DNA of 64,000 bases from Cryptomeria japonica (taxonomy: Eukaryota > Streptophyta > Pinopsida > Cupressales > Cupressaceae): assembly GCF_030272615.1 (NCBI RefSeq), contig NC_081412.1, forward strand, positions 474,493,657-474,557,656, given 5' to 3'. The notes below the pieces were generated by a model. That model saw nothing but the letters and a program-made list of their open reading frames with translations. It searched no databases and had not been told where the DNA came from. Positions 58,791 through 64,000 of the stretch are shown one piece after another. The position numbers and the translations under genes are program-made. Each line of letters opens with the position of its first letter. Position 1 is the first letter of the stretch.

Positions 58791-58986
58791 TTTTTTTAGA
58801 CTATAGGAAACAGGTATAGCACTCCCCTATAAATTGCAGTGCACCGGGTAAATTTTTTTAAATGACCGATGACATTGGCATGACACATCCTTTGGTACCA
58901 TGTAGGCTAGGGGGAGACTAGATCTTGTGACCTCATGCTTCATGACTAGAAGCTCTCGCTAATCAAGCTAGGTCCCGAACCCCAAA
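58791..58986 (-). mobile_element. tRNA-derived SINE
   Basis: 196 bp flanked by a perfect 15-bp duplication TTCAACTAGCATCAT (58776-58790 and 58987-59001). The minus strand starts at the right edge with GGGGTTCGGGACC, then an A-box-like TAGCTTGATTAGCG (58957-58970) and a B-box-like GGTCACAAGATCTAGTCTC (58914-58932; a consensus B box would have GTTCGAGTC). It ends in a 7-base A run (T run at 58791-58797). The long direct repeats and A tail show LINE-type insertion. Family not identified. Confidence 0.75.
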
Positions 58987-59001
58987 TTCAACTAGCATCA
59001 T

Positions 59002-62000
59002 AATCATGAACATGTGCTTGCATTCTTACACTCTCACATTTATGAATATCCATATTCCCTCAACTCTAGGGTTCACAATAGTAATCTTTACTTCTATTTT
59101 CCAACAAACTTTGAAAAATGAACCTTGACTTACTACATATGAGTACGTATTCTTGTTATTCAAAATAAAAGATGCAAACACAATGTAGAATCTTCCTTAT
59201 TCAATACTTAAATTGAATCATTGAACCTTGTTTAAATAGTTAATGTTCTTCATTGTTTGAGATTTAAATAAATGTGCACCTACTATATATTCAAGTTAAT
59301 CTCTACTTAAATAAAGACTGTTATAAACATACAATTGTATGATATAGGAGATGTTAACATTTATTTGTTGCTGCTATTTTTCTACCCATAGGGGTTATTT
59401 TATTAAGTTCTTTTCTTGTTTTATGGTTTGTGACAATGGTATGTTTTAGATTATAGCCATTATGTTAGCTTCTTTGTCTCAAAACTGAGACGCTACAACA
59501 TACAAACCCTTTCTTTAATGATAGTAATAAATGTGTTCAATTTATATTGACATTAGAGATTTTTTCATACTAAATAACAATACAACTTTTATATAAACTT
59601 ATTTACCACTATCTCAGATCTTTAGAAATAATTCTTTCTAACAAGAACAGAGAAATCAACAAATTTTTCTTCCTTAATTCTAAATTAAACAAATATTTTT
59701 AGAATTAGAACTTAGCTTAATTGCGTGCCTATATTCCAAACTAGTTGAAGTGAAGTCTCTTTCTAATTCTTGAAATTGTTTAGCTCATGTATGCCATGGT
59801 ATTTTGAACTTTATTTCTACTCTGTTGAATTTCTTTTTCCTTTTTTGTGAGAAAGAATTCCCAAAAACAAGATATGCAATAATACTCTATCCAAGCTTCT
59901 TTTGATATATAATCTACGAACTTCAAGCTTTTTCCAAATTAGCTTTAATCCTTAAATGGTTAAGTAGATTTCACTTAATTTGCAATTCATTTTAATGAAT
60001 TTCAAGTTCATTACGTTAAACCTCCTCTTGAATGTATTGATTTATTCCCTCTCAAGGAGTTACCAATTCATTAATTATATTTTTATTTACCTTTGCCTTG
60101 GATTCAATTACCTACATGGATGGGTTTAATATAACTTCCATGATATAAGATTGGCTACTTTCAATATGGTTTTAGCACCACCTTTCTTAAAGAGTAAGGT
60201 CAACATAAAAGTGATTTCTCAAACTTAAGTAATATAGTTGATACATATGTCATTACCCACATATTCTAATGTATGGCCTTCGGCCAATATGAATGTCAAG
60301 TATGAATAGAAATTAATATATATTTCTTACTAGTATCACTTACCAATACACTTATGACTATGTTTTATACTATTCGTGGTATATATACTTAATTATATGT
60401 ATAATACTTGTGCCACCCTAAAAACTTCTCAAATTTTGAGGGCCCAATGGGAAGGTCTAAATGGTGTTCCTGTAAAAATTCAAATCTTCTGTGGGTTAAC
60501 CTTGTATTTGGGCGAAATCTGAGTCGTGTCTAGCATGGCATATACAATATCTATTGTAAGAGCTCAAAGCTTAGTGAAAGGTCTCTAAGTATTTTACCAA
60601 GATCCTGAGTCTATAATAACTGGAAGTTTGTGGTTATGTGGCAACGGGTCTAGCAACTCGGAACTTGTCTAGAGGGTTTCTTCCCTGTAAGACAGTAGGA
60701 AAGATGATGAGATGAATAACATGTTAGATTGGAGCTCATGGGAGTCATTATCTTGGTAAAAGGAGAAGTAATACAGCTGGAAATTAAGTACAGATTTATC
60801 ATCTTTATGTACGATCTCGATAATCTATGTGAACCCAAATAATTAACCATGTCATCAAAATTGTTGGAGTGTCCTAGTGTAATTGTAAAAAGTCCAAAAT
60901 ACACGAGTGTGAAGGATATTGTAGTTGTTAAATCATGTACAAATGTTAGAAAATCAAGGTTATTATGGACATAGATTTGTTAAAGAAAAAAAGTTGAAAA
61001 GATTGATTTGCACAAGTTAATGCAATGTATAGATGAGATCAAATGTGTGATCTTGGTAGTTGGCCGTCACATTTGCGTGTTTCAAGCAAAGTGTTCAATC
61101 AAAGTAGAACGATAATGTTATATATATGTAGAGCATTGTGAGAATAAACTTACAATTGCCAAGTTATGCTCAAAAGGATGTGAGATGAAGTTTGTGGGTG
61201 TTAAAGTTGTATCTTGGATTAGGAGAGTTTGTCTGAAATGGATAGTGTTGCAAAGAATATGTAGAAGTCTTGAAGAGATGAACATTAAGAGTTCATTGTG
61301 TAGTCAAAGGGGTATTGAAATCACATACAGTTGCTAGAGAGGAAGAAGAAGCTCAAAGTGCACTTGCAAGATTGGTCAGCAACTTGCAAATAATTTCTAT
61401 CTCCCTAGCAACTAACTTTTCCCCTCAGAACCATAGAACTATGGAGACAACGAAGGGCGAAATGGCTGAAGATGTGGGTTTGGAGCCATACAATCCCAAT
61501 TGTTACAAACTCTCAAAGTTCCCCCCTACCAGGAAAAACAATGAGAATCTTGCACCCTAGTTTTCTCTGCATCAATAAGCACACATGGTCACTAGTAATT
61601 TGGCTGACAGGGTGGTTGGTTTTCATGCAAGCACTCTGACCTTGGGATCAAAGCTTTCATGTATAACTAGACCAATACTTTTACTTCAAGGCAAAAAATA
61701 GAGGCAATCGGTTCTACTGGGTCATATTTTTGTAAATGGGCTAATGAGCTAAAATGGGACACATGTAAAACAGCCTGATGCTTGTCGCATTCCAAGAGGT
61801 TATAAAAAGGAATTCCAAGGCTGTGGAAAAGGATTCTAAAAATTATGTATTCTAGGTGGGTAGAAGCAGGGCTCTGCTAATATAGGGTTTCTAGTAGGTG
61901 CACAAAGAAGAAGGACCTTCCTTCCATGTTGTAAATCTTTGTTAGTAATTGATAAAGTGTTTTAATGATGTAGATATTGTCTCCATGTGTATTTTTCTAG

Positions 62001-63509
62001 AACTCATATAAATTAAAATATTAAGGATATGTTGTTTCATCCTAGTATCTCTTAATCAGTGTGTGATTATGCTTATGGGTCTCCTTCAAGGAGAGACTTA
62101 AATTCTATATGCAAGTTACAATGAATTTAGAAAAATGTCAAATGGATTAATAAGAACAATAGATGAAATTAACTAGTGGAATCATCTAAATGTCAAGCAT
62201 TAACATTTTGAAAATTCACTAATTCGAGTTATTTTGCAATGTGGGTTTGTTCTTTGAATTCATGGGTGTGACTCTTTTTCCTTAGATATGCACTAGATTG
62301 TAGATGTTGCTTATGGTTAGATTCAAAAGTATCTTTTAAAATAATCTCTCCTTCCCCTTGTCTATCTTTCTTTATGAATTGTAAAGGGCAGATTTAAGCA
62401 TGCATGCTTGGTATTTCCTTGTACCCTTTGAGAAATTCTTGTATTATTTTCTCAATCCAATCTCAAATCTTACAAGACTAAAAGTATGTACAAGCTAATT
62501 GTGAACGATTCCCCTAAAACTGAGAAACATCTACCAGTTGTGAGCTTGCATAATTGTAACAGATTTAAAAGCACATAGGATATGCAAGCCTAGGATAGGA
62601 CTACCCTCCTAACTTAGGAAGAGCTCGAAGTGAAGAAGGCTTCATAGGGCCTTGTTATGTTTTTTTTCTTGTCTTCAGTCTATCAATAGTGCAAATTGAA
62701 TACTATTGGTTCACAGTTCTATGACCTAGGAGTATTAATTTTCCTTAGGGTTGGAGGTAGAAGGAAAAATTGTCAACACCACATTAACATTTCATGCCCG
62801 TATATTAATATATACATATGTGTATATATGTACTTTTATTATACATACCTAATTATTTATGTATTAAATACACATTACATTTAAATGAAAGTATAAATCT
62901 AAAATGATTATTAATTCGACTTTTAGTTGAACTTAGTTATTTGATGGCTTAAGTCAGCAACATGAGTTCTTTGTTAAGAGGGAACCCTAACAACTCAACT
63001 AATTCTCTAGGGTTAACCATATTAGGTACCTAGTTGATGACTCCACACATTACGTCACAATAGGACATTAATAATACTTATAGGTTTCAAAGACTTAGAT
63101 GGAAAATCATCCCTTCACCTACTTACCTCCCATACCCGATGATACTTTCCCTCCCTTCTTGGAGGATGTTGAATTTCATGCAACCACTAGGTTAAAACAA
63201 TGTAATTAGCCCAAAATCTTATCAATAATTCTAACATGTAAAAATATGACTAGATTGGAGTATAAAATTTATTGACTCAAATAAATTCATATCACATATG
63301 AAATTTTGAACCAGTGTTCAGTTCTCATCAGCTCATAATCAAATAATAATGCAAATTAAGCATAGAAAATTGTCTGTGAAAAATGAAGGATGTGGCATAT
63401 CCTTCCCTTTCTGAATTATTGTCCTCAGTGATTTATAATATCAACATTAACAACAAAATACAATAGTGTTTGTCCAAATGTTAGAAATCATTCAACTATT
63501 GTAAACATT
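59002..63509. other. Anonymous AT-rich intergenic sequence
   Basis: About 4.5 kb without a supported gene. A small open stretch at 61315-61560 (81 codons) has no recognisable motif. TTATAAAAAGG near 61801 is a TATA-like motif. AT-rich ATATATAC/TGTATATA words cluster at 62799-62860. Confidence 0.45.
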
Positions 63510-63960
63510 AAACAAGTAAGGAAACATTTGGTGGATTTCATCATAATCCTCTTAGGTTGCACTATCCTCAAATTATTGGTCCCACTAGACCTTAGATTGC
63601 TTGACTTCTCTATTACGTAAGCAAAGCTTACATACCTTGAGCACCTTGAGTGGCTCAATCGTGAGCACCCCTAGGTTTTGTACCTACAAAGAATTCAAAT
63701 CAATCATGTGTGGAAAATTTGATATATACTTTTTAAGGTAAGATACATGAAATGCATCATGCAATTGGATGAGAGTAGGTAGCAGAGCAATTCTATATGC
63801 GATGAGATTGATGACATCTAAAACCTCAAATGGTCCTACATATCTTGGTGCAAGATTTAAAGATTTTTCAAATTTAATGGTACTTTTTTTATGTTTGACT
63901 CGCAATAGTACTTTCTCCCCCACCTCAAATTACTTGGGCATTCGCTTTGCATCTACATGT
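63510..63960 (-). pseudogene. pol: Chromovirus (Ty3/gypsy) integrase C terminus and chromodomain remnant
   Basis: The minus strand reads FEVGEKVLLRVKHKK, then NLAPRYVGPFEVLDVI (the GPY/F module, ~63840) and LHDAFHVSYLKKYI, typical of chromodomain-bearing plant gypsy elements. After a stop near 63684, another frame gives IEPLKVLK, REVKQSKV, a stop, WDQ, a stop, EDSAT, a stop, and EDYDEIHQMFPYLF, a chromodomain ending (~63510-63560). In-frame stops and a shift show decay. The rest of the element would lie to the right, beyond the LTR start at 63973 and the window edge. Confidence 0.75.
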
Positions 63961-63972
63961 TGAATGGTTGAA

Positions 63973-64000
63973 TGTTCTATAATACTGAGAGGGGGGTGAA
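63973..64000 (-). mobile_element. Edge of a further copia-like LTR (F), cut by window end
   Basis: TGTTC followed by ATACTGAGAGGGGGGTGAA resembles the LTR edges of D, E and A. Only 28 bases are visible. Strand is inferred from that resemblance. Confidence 0.5.

Noticed and set aside
61315-61560. An 81-codon + strand ORF
   Set aside because: No motif, no promoter in a useful place, no neighbouring coding signal.

Overview
The window looks like repeat-dense intergenic DNA from a large-genome seed plant. A conifer or other gymnosperm is my inference from the mix of long, decayed Ty3/gypsy Tat-type and Ty1/copia elements and their AT-rich LTRs. I see no intact host gene, rRNA, tRNA or CRISPR. 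Almost everything recognisable is an LTR retrotransposon, most are nested in one another, and nearly all reading frames are broken. Element labels (T, D, H, A, E, C, B, F) are mine.

Layout. (1) 1-22760, + strand: element T, a Tat-lineage Ty3/gypsy element whose 5' end lies outside the window. It has gag, protease with a G-patch-like tail, RT, RNase H plus a second (Tat-type) RNase H, integrase, an antisense plant-mobile-domain (PMD) ORF, repeat-rich spacers and a probable 3' LTR with a TATA box. (2) 8445-15068, - strand: element D, inserted between T's RNase H and integrase. It has two LTRs, a Met-type PBS and a PPT but no polymerase; it carries a coiled-coil/zinc-knuckle ORF and a ~1,030-codon ORF of unknown function. 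(3) 24448-30929, + strand: unit H, a TATA box followed by a long decayed ORF that I cannot assign. (4) 32671-58440, - strand: element A, a Ty1/copia element with GGTAG target-site duplications. It has lost its RT/RNase H and carries three younger insertions: solo LTR E (32762-33601) in its 3' LTR; element C (35884-43675, - strand) in its integrase, a gypsy-type element coding only for gag-protease; and element B (45040-56442, + strand) in its gag, a fairly complete copia element. (5) 58446-64000: anonymous AT-rich DNA with a tRNA-derived SINE (58791-58986), a chromovirus integrase/chromodomain remnant on the - strand (63510-63960) and the first 28 bases of another copia-like LTR (F).

Most striking observations. 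The 5' LTR of B has been blown up to ~5.5 kb by tandem amplification: five ~1-kb units, each carrying 19 bp of the sequence flanking the original insertion, so the amplification happened after integration. D, A and B share an almost identical PPT/LTR-start module, and D and A also share a PBS and LTR blocks, which suggests that pol-less D was mobilised by copia enzymes. Three of the elements (A, C, D) are non-autonomous in different ways: internal RT deletion, gag-protease only, and novel-ORF only. Many nonsense codons look like C-to-T changes of Gln and Arg codons, as expected for long-silenced, methylated repeats.

All coordinates of element ends were read by eye from terminal TG/CA dinucleotides, PBS/PPT and target-site duplications; lineage names rest on motif recognition and no search was run.
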